Positions 9,038 through 17,953 of a stretch of DNA of 64,000 bases are shown piece after piece. Each line of letters starts with the position of its first letter. The stretch's first letter is position 1. The notes under the pieces are model-generated. The model saw nothing but the letters and a program-made list of their open reading frames with translations, was not told the DNA's origin and ran no database searches. Origin of the DNA: Thermoplasmata archaeon (GTDB lineage: Archaea > Thermoplasmatota > Thermoplasmata > Lutacidiplasmatales > UBA184); NCBI GenBank assembly GCA_022750115.1, contig JAKIWI010000001.1, positions 293,246 to 357,245 on the forward strand, written 5' to 3'. Made by a program: the position numbers and the translations under genes.

Positions 9038-11878
9038 GTGATAGCGGTCGAACGGCGAGTGATCGAAGTTGCGGTCGGCGTGCTCGCCCTGCTACTTCTC
9101 AGCTCAGGCCTGATCGCCGGTGGGAATGTGGGGGTGGCCGGGACAGTCGCGCCCCCAAACGTTCCGCACCCAGTGGCCGGTCACGGCTCCTCGGCAATCG
9201 TAGTTCACCATGGCAACGACGCGACGCCGGAGAGGGCGTCTCCGGCTTCGGATCGTCTCGAGCTGGCTACAGGCGGCGGCGCGTGGACGAACGTCACGGG
9301 TGTGATCGCTCCCCATGCGAGACTCGGGGCCGCGATGGCGTACGACCCCCTCGCGGATTCCATCCTGCTGTTCGGTGGAATGTACGGCCCGAACGGAGTC
9401 TTCAGCGGGGTGAACTCGACGATGCTGAACGATACCTGGCTCTTCGCCAATGGCTCCTGGACGAACGTCACCGCGACCGCCGGCACCCCACCCCCGGCCC
9501 GGGCCTTCGGGTCGCTCACGTATGATGCCCGCGACAAGTTCATGCTGCTGGCTGGCGGCGAGGGCAGTAGCGGCGGATGCAACGCGCCGTGTAGCGATAC
9601 TTGGCGTTTCGAGGGGGGGAAGTGGTGGAAGCTGCCGGCTGCGACGCCGAACGCTCGGGGATTCTCGGCGGTCTACGACTCGTCGGCCGGCTTTGTTGTG
9701 GGGACGCAATGGAATCTCAACGGGGCTGGGAGCGGCGCTGGAGGGGGAACCTACGGATTGCTGAACCTCTCAAGCAGCAATTGGACTCAGCTGGGATACA
9801 ACGCGACGACAAACATGACTTCCCCATCACCTGACTTTTGGCATCCCGCCCTCGTCAACGACCCGCTAGAGCACGGGATACTGATGATCGGTGGCACCGA
9901 CCAAGGCAGCGGAGCGAATGCAGAGAGTTGGCTCTACTCAGGCGGGATCTGGACCGACCTGAGGGGGGCGGCAGGTGGTCTCCCGCCTGCGACTCCCTAC
10001 CCCTCGGCGGCGTACGACCCTGCGACCCGGAACATTGTGCTAGCGCAGGCCGGCGGTTTGTCCGAGACGTGGGGATTCAATGGGTCGTGGGCGAATGAAT
10101 CCGCCCCGACTCAGCCCCCGGCGCTCGGGGCTGGAAGCCTCGCTTGGGATGACTCCCTCGGGGCCGCCGTGCTCTTCGGGGGCGCGCGGGCCGCACACTT
10201 CGGAAGCCCGATCCTAATCGGCGCTGGGAACTCGACGAACGATACCTGGGAACTGTCGAACATTAGCCGAATCGGTGCATCAAACTGGACGAATGCCACC
10301 GCCGCTCCCCAGCCACCTTCCATCGAAGCGCTGGCGAATCCGACGGCAATGGCCTACGACCCTATGTCGCGACAGGTCATTCTCCTCGATGGACCGTGCA
10401 ATTCGCAAAGTGCTCTCGTGAACTGTACGGGGAATCAGACCTGGATCTATGCCAACGGGACGTGGACCAACATGACCGCCACGGCGGGCCCGGCTCCGCC
10501 CCCCGCTTATGGTCTCGCCCTCGCGTACGACCCTCTCACCAAGTCCGTGATCGCGGCGGGCGGCGGACCTCTCGACGGCAGCAAACCGGGGATGTGGGAG
10601 TTCTCGAATGGGACTTGGAGACCGCTTCCCTGCAGAGGGGAATGCCCCGGCGGCTTGGCCTTCATGGTCTGGGACGCCGCGGAAGGCTACCTGTTCCTAC
10701 TCTCGTCGTCTGGAGCGGGCAATGCGGGTTCCGTTGACCCGTATCGGTACGACGGCCGGGCATGGACGGACCTGGGTCAAACGAACAACACGACATTCGT
10801 TGAGCCAAACAACTTCGACGGCGCCTTGGCCTACGACTCGCAGATGGGCTGCGCTGTCTGGTACGGCGGTTGGACCTTGGGCGGCAGCCAGTCGGCCAGC
10901 ACGTGGATCTGGTCGAGCGGTTCTTGGATGAACGCGTCCGCGACCGCAGGACGCGGCCCGGGTCCCCGGTCCGACATGGCGATGACAGCCGCCGCGGATG
11001 GAACCGTCGTCCTGTTCGGAGGCGAGGTCAACGGCCAGACACGAAATGACACGTGGTCGCTCGAAGGAGGCATTTGGAGCAACCGCGCCCCAGGAACAAG
11101 CCCGCCACCCTCGCTCGCCGGCAACTTCGTGCTCGACAGCGGAATGCGCTCGGACCTCTTCTTCGGTAGCGACCTCGCCGGCATCGCATCTCGAACAGGG
11201 ACATGGTCTTGGGGCGCGAGTGCTCCGCTCGAAATCCGCACGATTTCAGCCACCCCGAACCTAACGGAGGTCGGAGCGCCGGTGATATTCTCGTCTCTTG
11301 CCACCGGGGGGTTGAGCCCCGACGTGTTTGAATGGGCCTTCGGCGACGGCGCGTCATTGACGTCGGAGACCACGACGCACACCTACGCGCGACCCGGTAC
11401 GTTCGTCACCCAGCTCTGGGTCAATGATTCGGGAGGGGGCGCGATCACGCGCAATGTCTCGATCTTGGTCCACTCCGCGCTCTCGATGGGCCTCTCCGTC
11501 TCGAACACCTACGTCCTCCTAGGCAAGTCACTCTCGATCACCGCTTCCACGAGCGGCGGGGTGGGTCCCCTCGCGTACTCCTATTTGGGGCTCCCGCCTG
11601 GCTGTGCCACGGTTGACGCCGCGAATCTGACCTGTACTCCCTCGCGCGCTGCGGCCTACAACATCTCCGTTTCCGTGAGGGACAATCTGGGTGTGCACCG
11701 CACTCAGTCGATCGATGTGGTCGTGTTCATTCCCGTCTGCGCCTGCGGTCCCGTACCTGCCGCGACCTCCGGTCTGGTTACCTTGCTTCTGATCGCCGGA
11801 TTCGGTGCCGCCCTCGCGGTCGGTGTCGTCACCAGCGTCATTCTGCTCCGCCGTCGGGGGCGAGGACCTCAGCCTTAG
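9038..11878 (+). CDS. Kelch/galactose-oxidase-like surface protein with PKD domain and anchor
   Basis: About 946 residues. It has an N-terminal signal helix (VAVGVLALLLLSSGLIAGG). A long series of kelch-type blades then follows, with motifs such as AMAYDPLADSILLFGG, TWLFANGSWTNVT and LAYDPLTKSVIAAGG, enough for two propellers. After that comes a PKD domain (EWAFGDGASLTSETTTHTYARP) and an Ig-like region, ending in a membrane helix (VTLLLIAGFGAALAVGVVTS) and RRRGRG. GTG 9038 matches the leaderless spacing; an in-frame ATG at 8996 lies inside the shared promoter element. Its N-terminal 40 codons resemble those of the gene at 6276, so the two 5' ends share ancestry. Likely an exported adhesion or carbohydrate-binding protein. 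Confidence 0.87.
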   Translation: MIAVERRVIEVAVGVLALLLLSSGLIAGGNVGVAGTVAPPNVPHPVAGHGSSAIVVHHGNDATPERASPASDRLELATGGGAWTNVTGVIAPHARLGAAMAYDPLADSILLFGGMYGPNGVFSGVNSTMLNDTWLFANGSWTNVTATAGTPPPARAFGSLTYDARDKFMLLAGGEGSSGGCNAPCSDTWRFEGGKWWKLPAATPNARGFSAVYDSSAGFVVGTQWNLNGAGSGAGGGTYGLLNLSSSNWTQLGYNATTNMTSPSPDFWHPALVNDPLEHGILMIGGTDQGSGANAESWLYSGGIWTDLRGAAGGLPPATPYPSAAYDPATRNIVLAQAGGLSETWGFNGSWANESAPTQPPALGAGSLAWDDSLGAAVLFGGARAAHFGSPILIGAGNSTNDTWELSNISRIGASNWTNATAAPQPPSIEALANPTAMAYDPMSRQVILLDGPCNSQSALVNCTGNQTWIYANGTWTNMTATAGPAPPPAYGLALAYDPLTKSVIAAGGGPLDGSKPGMWEFSNGTWRPLPCRGECPGGLAFMVWDAAEGYLFLLSSSGAGNAGSVDPYRYDGRAWTDLGQTNNTTFVEPNNFDGALAYDSQMGCAVWYGGWTLGGSQSASTWIWSSGSWMNASATAGRGPGPRSDMAMTAAADGTVVLFGGEVNGQTRNDTWSLEGGIWSNRAPGTSPPPSLAGNFVLDSGMRSDLFFGSDLAGIASRTGTWSWGASAPLEIRTISATPNLTEVGAPVIFSSLATGGLSPDVFEWAFGDGASLTSETTTHTYARPGTFVTQLWVNDSGGGAITRNVSILVHSALSMGLSVSNTYVLLGKSLSITASTSGGVGPLAYSYLGLPPGCATVDAANLTCTPSRAAAYNISVSVRDNLGVHRTQSIDVVVFIPVCACGPVPAATSGLVTLLLIAGFGAALAVGVVTSVILLRRRGRGPQP

Positions 11879-11915
11879 GATCGAGCTTCGACTCGGGACA
11901 CTCCGCATCACTCGG

Positions 11916-11962
11916 GGGACCCGCGAGCGGAGCGTGCGGGGAGGACCCGCGGAATTCGCGGG
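11916..11962. terminator. Intergenic repeat copy 2 with hairpin between convergent genes
   Basis: The second copy of the GC-rich repeat (11916-11952) runs into a perfect inverted repeat, CCCGCG (11946-11951) and CGCGGG (11957-11962) with a five-base loop. It lies in the 98-base gap between the 3' ends of two convergent genes, so a bidirectional 3' end signal is plausible. There is no clear T-run, which archaeal terminators usually need, so the role is inferred from position. Confidence 0.35.
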
Positions 11963-11976
11963 TACGGTGGACGAGC

Positions 11977-13050
11977 TCAGTGAGCTACCGGCGCGAGGAG
12001 CCGGTCGTATCGGTGAACCAACGGCGTCGAGAGGGAGCCTACGGGCGTGCTGACGAGAGTCCAAGGTTCGAGATGCTTCGTCAGGATTTCCGAGATTCGC
12101 GTCCGCGGCGGCGTCCTAGCCGAAGGCGGAGCGGGCGCGAGCGCGCCGATCAGGATCGACTTTCGGTCGGTCGCGAACAAGAACGGCGTCATGCCGCCGC
12201 CGAAGAGTAGCTCGTGGTGGAGGGCCTCGGGTTGCGCGCCGGTACGGAGAGTCCCTGTGACGAACGAAAGGGTCTCCAGCTGCCACCCGTCGAAGCCGGG
12301 AAGTTTCGCGAGGTCGAGGAAGCATCGGCGTTGCACCAAACCTGCCGCGAGCGCACCCCTGGGACGTCCGAATCCGATAATCGAGCCCAGATGGCCGCGT
12401 GAGGCGCGACCGCTCGGGGAGTCAAAGGGACTCCGGATGAGCTTCTCGGCATCGCGTCGGACGCGCTCGGGAACGATCTGCTCGTGGGTAGAGTTCCCCT
12501 CGAGCCAGCGAGGCAGTGGTCGCGGGTAGACGCGGGGAGCTACTTGCCCGGCGATTCGAGACCAGGCCCCCTCGAAGTCGAAGTAGTTCGGCACGGTCGG
12601 TTGGTGGAGGTCCGCGTCCAATCGCCAGGCCGCGGTCGGGACCTTCTCGGGATTCTCCGAGCGACGCACGAACGAAGCGGCGAAGACCAGCCCGTCGCCC
12701 TGCCACACGTGGAAGGCGCCCGGCGCTGCCGCGAACCGTTTCCCCCATCCGGTCTCCTCGCCCGGCTGTGGGCGGACCAGATCGAATCTGAGGAATCGAA
12801 ATCCCCATGCGAGCGGGTCGGGGACGAACCGCTCGGACACCCACCCGGCTTCGAAGGCGCGACGGCGGGCCGTTTCGTACGTCCGCGGCGAAAGCCCACT
12901 TGCGCGGATCCGCTCCCGCTCGGGCAGGGCATCGGCAGCAAGGAGCGTGGAGATGACGCGAGCTTCGGCGGAAGTCAGTTCGCGGGGCGGTCCCGATCGG
13001 CGAGGCGGAGCCTCCTCCGTCGACGAGCTCGAGACGGAGTCTGACACCAC
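11977..13050 (-). CDS. Predicted HTH transcriptional regulator (357 aa)
   Basis: Residues about 25-85 form a helix-turn-helix: ELTSAEARVISTLLAAD, then ERERIRASGLSPRTYETARRRAFEAGWV, a recognition-helix pattern like that of Lrp-type and other winged-helix regulators. The remaining 270 residues have an alpha/beta composition with aromatic motifs (FHVWQGDGLVFAASF, LLFGGGMTPFLFATD) that I do not assign to a family. It starts at GTG 13050, 24 bases after the stop of the kelch/PKD gene at 13075-15840, so the two are probably one operon and the regulator may act on surface-protein genes. No membrane segment is present. Confidence 0.75.
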   Translation of the reverse strand: MVSDSVSSSSTEEAPPRRSGPPRELTSAEARVISTLLAADALPERERIRASGLSPRTYETARRRAFEAGWVSERFVPDPLAWGFRFLRFDLVRPQPGEETGWGKRFAAAPGAFHVWQGDGLVFAASFVRRSENPEKVPTAAWRLDADLHQPTVPNYFDFEGAWSRIAGQVAPRVYPRPLPRWLEGNSTHEQIVPERVRRDAEKLIRSPFDSPSGRASRGHLGSIIGFGRPRGALAAGLVQRRCFLDLAKLPGFDGWQLETLSFVTGTLRTGAQPEALHHELLFGGGMTPFLFATDRKSILIGALAPAPPSARTPPRTRISEILTKHLEPWTLVSTPVGSLSTPLVHRYDRLLAPVAH

Positions 13051-13074
13051 GAATGCCAGCCGTCGGAGGCTTCC

Positions 13075-15840
13075 TCAAAACAGGTCGTCTACGGGGTCGG
13101 CCGAGGCGGCCGGAGGAGATTCGGACGGCCCGGGCGCCCGATAGGGGGCGTACTTCGGGTCGACGGACTCGCTCCTAGGGGGGCCACCGCTGCGGCGTCC
13201 CCTCCCAATCGCGACCCCGATGAGGATAGCGATCAAGGCCGCCACCGTGGCCGTGGCCGCCGCCAGTAATGGCGAGATACCGCCTGCGGCGACGCTGGGA
13301 CCCGTGTGGATCGGACCGACGAAGTGCTGACCGCCCACCTCGAATTCGGTCGTGGCGTTGCCCCAGACACCCTGCGAATCAGTGACGGTGAGCGAGACAA
13401 CGATCGTGCCGGTGCTTATGGGAGTGCAGTTCAGCTGCGTAAGCCCCGTCTCATGGCATCCAATCGGAGCGTCGGTCCAACGGAGCGTGTAGGCGCCCTG
13501 ACCACCGGCGACCGTCGCGGTGACGCTATCGGCCCCCCCGAGGGCAATCTCTGCGGAGGATGCGGCCAGAGTCACCTGGATAGGACCCCCACCGGAGGCG
13601 ACGGTCACGTTCCACGAGTCGGACAGGTAGTTGCCGGCCTGATCGGTCACGAGAACCGTGGCACGGTAGACACCCGGAGACGAATACACGTGGCCCGGAC
13701 TCGAGAGCTGACTCGTCCCGCCGTCACCGAAGGCCCACGCGAAGTGGTAGCCCGGGGTGCCGCCCGAGACGTGACTTGCGAATCCCACCGGAAGCGGCGA
13801 TGCTCCGAAGCTCACGTTGGCGAAGGCGGACAGATTGAGCGCCGTCGTGATGTTCTCGGTGGCGTTGACAAACGCCCCGGCCGCGTCGGTGATGGTGACC
13901 TCGGCAATGAAGGGGCCGTTGGTCGTGTAGACGTGGGATATGTTCCGGAGGTCGCCGCCAGTCCCGCCGTCTCCAAACTGCCAGGCGTACCGGTACGGGT
14001 GTGTTCCACCGCTGACCTGGGCCGTGAAGTTGACGAGTTGTCCCAGATAGGGATTAGCCGGGGAGGCCACAACCACGGGGGCTGTGAGTGCCGGATTCAC
14101 TTGTAACGAGAGGTTCTGCTGAAGCTGGCTCCCGCCCGAGTCGTTCCACCACACCTGGGGGGTGTAGTTCCCTGAGAATTCGTAGCAATGCGTCGCGTTC
14201 GCCGTCCGTGCGACGGAGCCAGGCACGCAGATCGAGTTGTTGAGCAGGCTCGTCGGCATGTCCCCGAAGCTCCAGACAAAGCCCGAGAATCGACCGGAGA
14301 CGCCCCCCGAAGCCCCAGCAAGGAAATCGGTCGGGACCCCGACGTCCGTCGGATTCGGAAGGAGTCGCGGGGTGAGAGTCGCAGAGCTGGCGACGATGAT
14401 CCAGCCGGTCGCGTTCACCTGGTGGCCGTAACTGTCGCGAACTGTCACGCCCAACATGTAGTTGCCCGAGTTCGTGTACGAGTGAGAAGGAGTCGCCGCG
14501 GTGCTCGTCGCACCGTCACCGAAGCTCCAATTATAGCTGAACGCCGGGACTCCGCCGAGAAAGGAGGCGTTGAATTTCGTTGACGCTCCGGGATCGACAG
14601 GGCTGGGACTCGCGAGAATCGAGAGGCCCGCGATTGCTGGGTGCGCCGTCCATGCCCAGGTATTCCACGGGTGGGGCTGGAAGTCATCGGCGAGGACACA
14701 CGCCTGATCGGCCCCGTCCCACGCGAAGAGTGGGCCCTCAGACAGGGGGGGCGCGAGAGGGTTGGTGACGTTGGTCCAGTTGCGATCATAGAGGTACGTT
14801 GTCACGTGCTGCGTTTGGAAAGGAAAGTAGTCGGTGGTCACATACACGACGTAACCTTCGGCGGTGTCGTAGCAAGCCTCGCCGGTCTCCCCGTACTGCC
14901 CGAACGCCGAGGGCGGTGGCGCGCCAGAGCTGTTGGTCACGTCGGACCAATTGCCCGCTCGATAGAGCCAAGTAGTGCTCGTCGGGCGCCCATTCGAATC
15001 AAGTCCGCCGAACAGCATGACCCCCTGATTCGCCGGGTCGTCCACGAAGGTTCCACTGCAGTCCTGCGGCGGAGGAATAGTCCCGTTGGGTCCGCCGTTG
15101 GCCGTCAGATTTGTCCAGACGCCGCCTGAAAAGCTCCAAGTCTGAGGCTCTCCCTCACCGAGTGCTGGTTTGGTGCAAGTTTCCGCCAGAACGTATCCGT
15201 CCGTCGAGTCGTATACCTCCCATTCACGATCGTTGGCGACGATTCCCGGAGTTGCCGTGAGATTACTCCAGGCGCCACCAACGAAGGACCACGACTCGGC
15301 ACAGAGAGTCGAGGTGTTGGAGAAGCATTCTCCTCCGACAAGCATGAGATACCCGTCGGCGGCATCCCAAATCAAGCTCGATCCGAAGTGAGGCGGCGGA
15401 GCCGGCCCAACAGTGAGGGTCACGTTCCGCCAGGTTCCATTACCGAACGCCCATGTTTCATTCAAGACGGGGGCGCTCCCTTGGTGCTCTCCGCCGAAAA
15501 GCACCATGTATCCATCCGTGGCATCGAATCCCATGGAGGCACCGTACAGAGGTCCGGGGTTGCCTCCGCTGGTGACGTTCTCCCAGCCGAAGGCGCCGGG
15601 AGGAGACGTTGTCGCGCGGACCTGAGTTTGGATCGCGGGACCCTCGGTGGCGCGAACCTCATGCGGCGTGTCCGAGGCAACCGGCAGGCCGACGGCCGCC
15701 GGTAGGTGGCTCGGTTCCACGTGCGGGGCGAATTCGTCCAGCATGGTGGGCCCACCGAGCGACACAATCAAAGCGGCGACGGCGATCAGCAGGCCACGTG
15801 TGAGGCCAGGCGAACGGTTGTGGGGTCGGGCTGCTGTCAA
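13075..15840 (-). CDS. Kelch/PKD surface protein with C-terminal anchor
   Basis: 921 residues. The signal helix is LLIAVAALIVSLGGPTML. Residues about 60-430 hold kelch-type blades (DGYMVLFGGEHQ, DGYLMLVGGE, GVMLFGGLDSNG). They are followed by four PKD domains with the WxFGDG...H.Y signature (NWSFGDGATSTAATPSHSYT, WQFGDGGTGGDLRNISHVYT and others). The C-terminal membrane helix (LLAAATATVAALIAILIGVAIG) precedes basic residues and a Pro/Ser-rich cytoplasmic tail. The start is TTG 15840, 38 bases from a TTAA box inside a 19-bp element shared with the next gene. An HTH regulator follows 24 bases downstream. Confidence 0.87.
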   Translation of the reverse strand: MTAARPHNRSPGLTRGLLIAVAALIVSLGGPTMLDEFAPHVEPSHLPAAVGLPVASDTPHEVRATEGPAIQTQVRATTSPPGAFGWENVTSGGNPGPLYGASMGFDATDGYMVLFGGEHQGSAPVLNETWAFGNGTWRNVTLTVGPAPPPHFGSSLIWDAADGYLMLVGGECFSNTSTLCAESWSFVGGAWSNLTATPGIVANDREWEVYDSTDGYVLAETCTKPALGEGEPQTWSFSGGVWTNLTANGGPNGTIPPPQDCSGTFVDDPANQGVMLFGGLDSNGRPTSTTWLYRAGNWSDVTNSSGAPPPSAFGQYGETGEACYDTAEGYVVYVTTDYFPFQTQHVTTYLYDRNWTNVTNPLAPPLSEGPLFAWDGADQACVLADDFQPHPWNTWAWTAHPAIAGLSILASPSPVDPGASTKFNASFLGGVPAFSYNWSFGDGATSTAATPSHSYTNSGNYMLGVTVRDSYGHQVNATGWIIVASSATLTPRLLPNPTDVGVPTDFLAGASGGVSGRFSGFVWSFGDMPTSLLNNSICVPGSVARTANATHCYEFSGNYTPQVWWNDSGGSQLQQNLSLQVNPALTAPVVVASPANPYLGQLVNFTAQVSGGTHPYRYAWQFGDGGTGGDLRNISHVYTTNGPFIAEVTITDAAGAFVNATENITTALNLSAFANVSFGASPLPVGFASHVSGGTPGYHFAWAFGDGGTSQLSSPGHVYSSPGVYRATVLVTDQAGNYLSDSWNVTVASGGGPIQVTLAASSAEIALGGADSVTATVAGGQGAYTLRWTDAPIGCHETGLTQLNCTPISTGTIVVSLTVTDSQGVWGNATTEFEVGGQHFVGPIHTGPSVAAGGISPLLAAATATVAALIAILIGVAIGRGRRSGGPPRSESVDPKYAPYRAPGPSESPPAASADPVDDLF

Positions 15841-15871
15841 TCGGGTCCGAGTCGAGAACCGCGGAATCGCC

Positions 15872-15890
15872 TACTTAATGCCGACCGCAA
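15872..15890 (-). promoter_or_regulatory. Twin promoter element, copy A
   Basis: Nineteen bases (minus strand TTGCGGTCGGCATTAAGTA) are identical to 16792-16810 and lie exactly 32 bases before the TTG start at 15840, as the other copy does before the TTG at 16760. ATTAAGTA is the likely TATA box, preceded by a GC-rich block that resembles the TGCGG part of the 35-bp element. Confidence 0.65.
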
Positions 15891-16028
15891 TGCGAGACTG
15901 GTCGTCGCACGGCGCCTTGGCGACGTAGTTCCTCGACCGAACTTGGGAGCCGAGGGACGGCGGAGCGCATCGCTTCTCGCCCGCGATGGTTCTGCAAGGT
16001 TGGGCGTTCTGGGAGTCCGCCGGTCATC

Positions 16029-16760
16029 TCACGCAGGCTGGACCGGGGGCAGCGCGGGCGGTCGTCGCCTGCGGAGGATGATCGAAGTACCGAGCAAAGA
16101 CGCAGCGACCGCCACAACCGCGCCTGCCAGCAAAGCGATGGGGAATGGAGAAGCCGCGGCAAAACTCGGCCCACAGGAGCACGTGGAGATACGCTCCGAG
16201 CTGAACGGTCCGCTCAGGTGGTCCGTCGAAAGGTTCCCGTCCCAAGACTCATCGTAGCTGCACTCCTCACTTGCCGGTCCGAGTGTCATGTTTTCGCAAG
16301 CGGTCGCCCAGGACACCACGAAGTAGACGGTGGGAATCCCACCACTCACGTCGCCGGTTTGAACACTCAGGTTGGTGGCGAGCCAGTAGGACGTGTTGTT
16401 CCCCGAGTTGATGAGCCGCACGCCTCCCCACTCATTGACCACAGCGATGTACGCGGACCGATTGCAGAGTACGGACCACACTGCGGAGACATTCGCCGTG
16501 TAGTTGGGCAGGTTTGCGATGGCCGCCGGGCTCGCTCCGAACGGTGCGCAGTAGCTGAAGTTGCTCGGGACAGCCGATGTCGATCGAACGGGGGCTGAAT
16601 CGGGAGCGGCTGGCGCCAAGGTCGGCCCACCTCGGCTGGCGCCCGGGATGCCGAAGCTCGGCGACGCGATTAGCACGAGAACAATGGCGAGGACCGCGGC
16701 CACCGTAAGCGAGGACCTGGGCCGTCGCCGTGGAATTGCTGCGACTCGAGTTACGGACAA
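16029..16760 (-). CDS. Secreted membrane-anchored protein, unknown
   Basis: 243 residues: a signal helix (LTVAAVLAIVLVLIASPSFG), an extracellular part of about 150 residues with several sequons and paired cysteines (NFSYCAPFG, SVLCNRSAY, SWATACENM, SEECSYDESW, STCSCGP), and a C-terminal helix (ALLAGAVVAVAASLLGTSIIL) followed by RRRR. No family is recognised. It has the same promoter element and TTG start geometry as the kelch/PKD gene at 13075-15840, lying 188 bases upstream of it on the same strand, so the two are probably co-regulated from separate promoters. Confidence 0.75.
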   Translation of the reverse strand: MSVTRVAAIPRRRPRSSLTVAAVLAIVLVLIASPSFGIPGASRGGPTLAPAAPDSAPVRSTSAVPSNFSYCAPFGASPAAIANLPNYTANVSAVWSVLCNRSAYIAVVNEWGGVRLINSGNNTSYWLATNLSVQTGDVSGGIPTVYFVVSWATACENMTLGPASEECSYDESWDGNLSTDHLSGPFSSERISTCSCGPSFAAASPFPIALLAGAVVAVAASLLGTSIILRRRRPPALPPVQPA

Positions 16761-16791
16761 ACCGACCCTAACCGAGGACCGCGGTTCCGGT

Positions 16792-16810
16792 TACTTAATG
16801 CCGACCGCAA
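16792..16810 (-). promoter_or_regulatory. Twin promoter element, copy B
   Basis: Exact 19-base copy of the element at 15872-15890, at the same 32-base distance from the TTG start codon at 16760. The surrounding CCGCGGT/CCGCGGA also agrees. The exact match in sequence and spacing argues for function rather than chance. Confidence 0.65.
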
Positions 16811-16848
16811 CAGCGGACCGCGCCTCCGCGCCGCCGCGGAGCCGGTGA

Positions 16849-17517
16849 TTAGGCGTCATTGTGCCCTAGGCGCCGAAGTACAACATGGGTGGCTTTCTCC
16901 GACGCAAAGAACTGAACGCATTCGTAGCCCAACGCTCGCATGTCAATCCCCTCGAACAGTCGCTCTCCCCCGCCCAGCAGGACCGGCGAGATGGCGAGGT
17001 GCAGCTCGTCGATGAGGCCCGCACGAAGGTATTGCTGGATCGTGTTGGGTCCACCGGCAATGCGAACATCCATTCCGTTGGCTGCCTCACGCGCCCGGTC
17101 CAGCGCCTCGTGGATACCGCCCGTGACGAAGTAGAACGTCGTTCCACCTTCCATCGGGATAGGCAGACGCGCGTGATGCGTCAAGATGAACGTTGGACCG
17201 TGATAGACTGGGTTCTCCCCCCACCAGCCTTTCCAGCTCATGTCGTGCCACGAACCGCGGCTCGGTCCGAACATGTTTCGTCCGAGGATCCAGGCGCCAA
17301 CATTCTTGCTGCCCCGCGCCGCGAAGTCGTCATCGATCCCCGTTGTTCCACCGTCAGCGCCAAAGTGGGCTCGTTGGAAAGTGCGTGTCGAGACTAGCCA
17401 TTCGTGCAAATCTGTCCCCCCTACGCCGAGCGGATTGCTGAGATCCTGATTCGGACCAGCTCCGAAGCCGTCCAGAGAGATGGTGAAGCCCTCAACTCGG
17501 ACCCGTGTCATTTTCAA
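16849..17517 (-). CDS. Dihydrofolate reductase/RibD C-terminal family protein
   Basis: 222 residues with the pattern of the RibD_C/DHFR-like family: an N-terminal strand and SLDGF motif near residue 14 (VEGFTISLDGFGAG), a central ILGRNMFGP, TFILTHHAR, the nucleotide-binding VRIAGGPNTIQQYLRAGLIDELHL and a C-terminal PVLLGGGERLFEG. Known members reduce a pterin or pyrimidine-type substrate with NAD(P)H; the substrate here is unknown. The length is normal for stand-alone bacterial and archaeal members. Start ATG 17517 is followed by a second ATG two codons later. It is likely cytosolic and transcribed alone. Confidence 0.88.
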   Translation of the reverse strand: MKMTRVRVEGFTISLDGFGAGPNQDLSNPLGVGGTDLHEWLVSTRTFQRAHFGADGGTTGIDDDFAARGSKNVGAWILGRNMFGPSRGSWHDMSWKGWWGENPVYHGPTFILTHHARLPIPMEGGTTFYFVTGGIHEALDRAREAANGMDVRIAGGPNTIQQYLRAGLIDELHLAISPVLLGGGERLFEGIDMRALGYECVQFFASEKATHVVLRRLGHNDA

Positions 17518-17547
17518 ACCCTCTCTTCGATGGAGGCCGAAGAAGTA

Positions 17548-17667
17548 CTAGTTGACTTCGCGATGGTCGCGGAGCCTCCGCTCCGCCCCGCGCTCGTTTG
17601 CCTCGCGGGAGTCGTCTGGGAGCCCACTCGTCACGTGCCGGTAGGTGAACCGCCGCCAGTTGACCAT
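17548..17667 (-). pseudogene. Truncated paralogue of the protein at 17892-18326
   Basis: A minus-strand frame ending in TAG at 17548 matches the second copy over TSGLPDD-x2-ANER-x-AERRLRD. At DNA level 17571-17650 and 18071-18150 align without gaps at about 80% identity, exactly 500 bases apart. After the shared block the frame stops within a few codons, whereas the other copy continues for about 70 residues. The only standard start is ATG 17667 (39 codons), though the frame is open further upstream. I read it as the remnant of a duplication. Confidence 0.45.
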
Positions 17668-17743
17668 CGCCTCGTTTTCTTCATGGGTCTTCGGGCGCCC
17701 CGAAGAAGGGATGCGCCGGGAGGGTGCTTTGGTCCCTGTTGAG

Positions 17744-17953
17744 ATGCAGGGGAAATCGGCACGGAACGCAGATTCGGCGGACAGTTGGAGCCGTGTCCTC
17801 CGCTCCCTCGCCTACGCGCTCCTAGCTACGGTCGCGGTCTGGACTGTGCTGGTCTATGCGGGTGTAATCGGTCTGCAACTCTTTCTCGACGTCACACTGG
17901 GCTTGTTGATCTGGGCCGCAGCCTGCGGACTTGCCGCGCGGTGGCTCGCATGA
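17744..17953 (+). CDS. Small two-helix membrane protein (69 aa)
   Basis: From ATG 17744 the product is a short polar N-terminus followed by two hydrophobic segments (LAYALLATVAVWTVLVYAGV and LFLDVTLGLLIWAAACGLAA). The frame is open upstream to 17645, but that part looks non-coding and overlaps the remnant on the opposite strand. Its 3' end overlaps the convergent gene ending at 17892 by 62 bases, so one of the two may be annotated too long. No family is recognised. Confidence 0.4.
   Translation: MQGKSARNADSADSWSRVLRSLAYALLATVAVWTVLVYAGVIGLQLFLDVTLGLLIWAAACGLAARWLA

Noticed and set aside
11946-11962. A certain transcription terminator
   Set aside because: Kept only as a possible one: the hairpin is perfect and between convergent genes, but it lacks a T-run.
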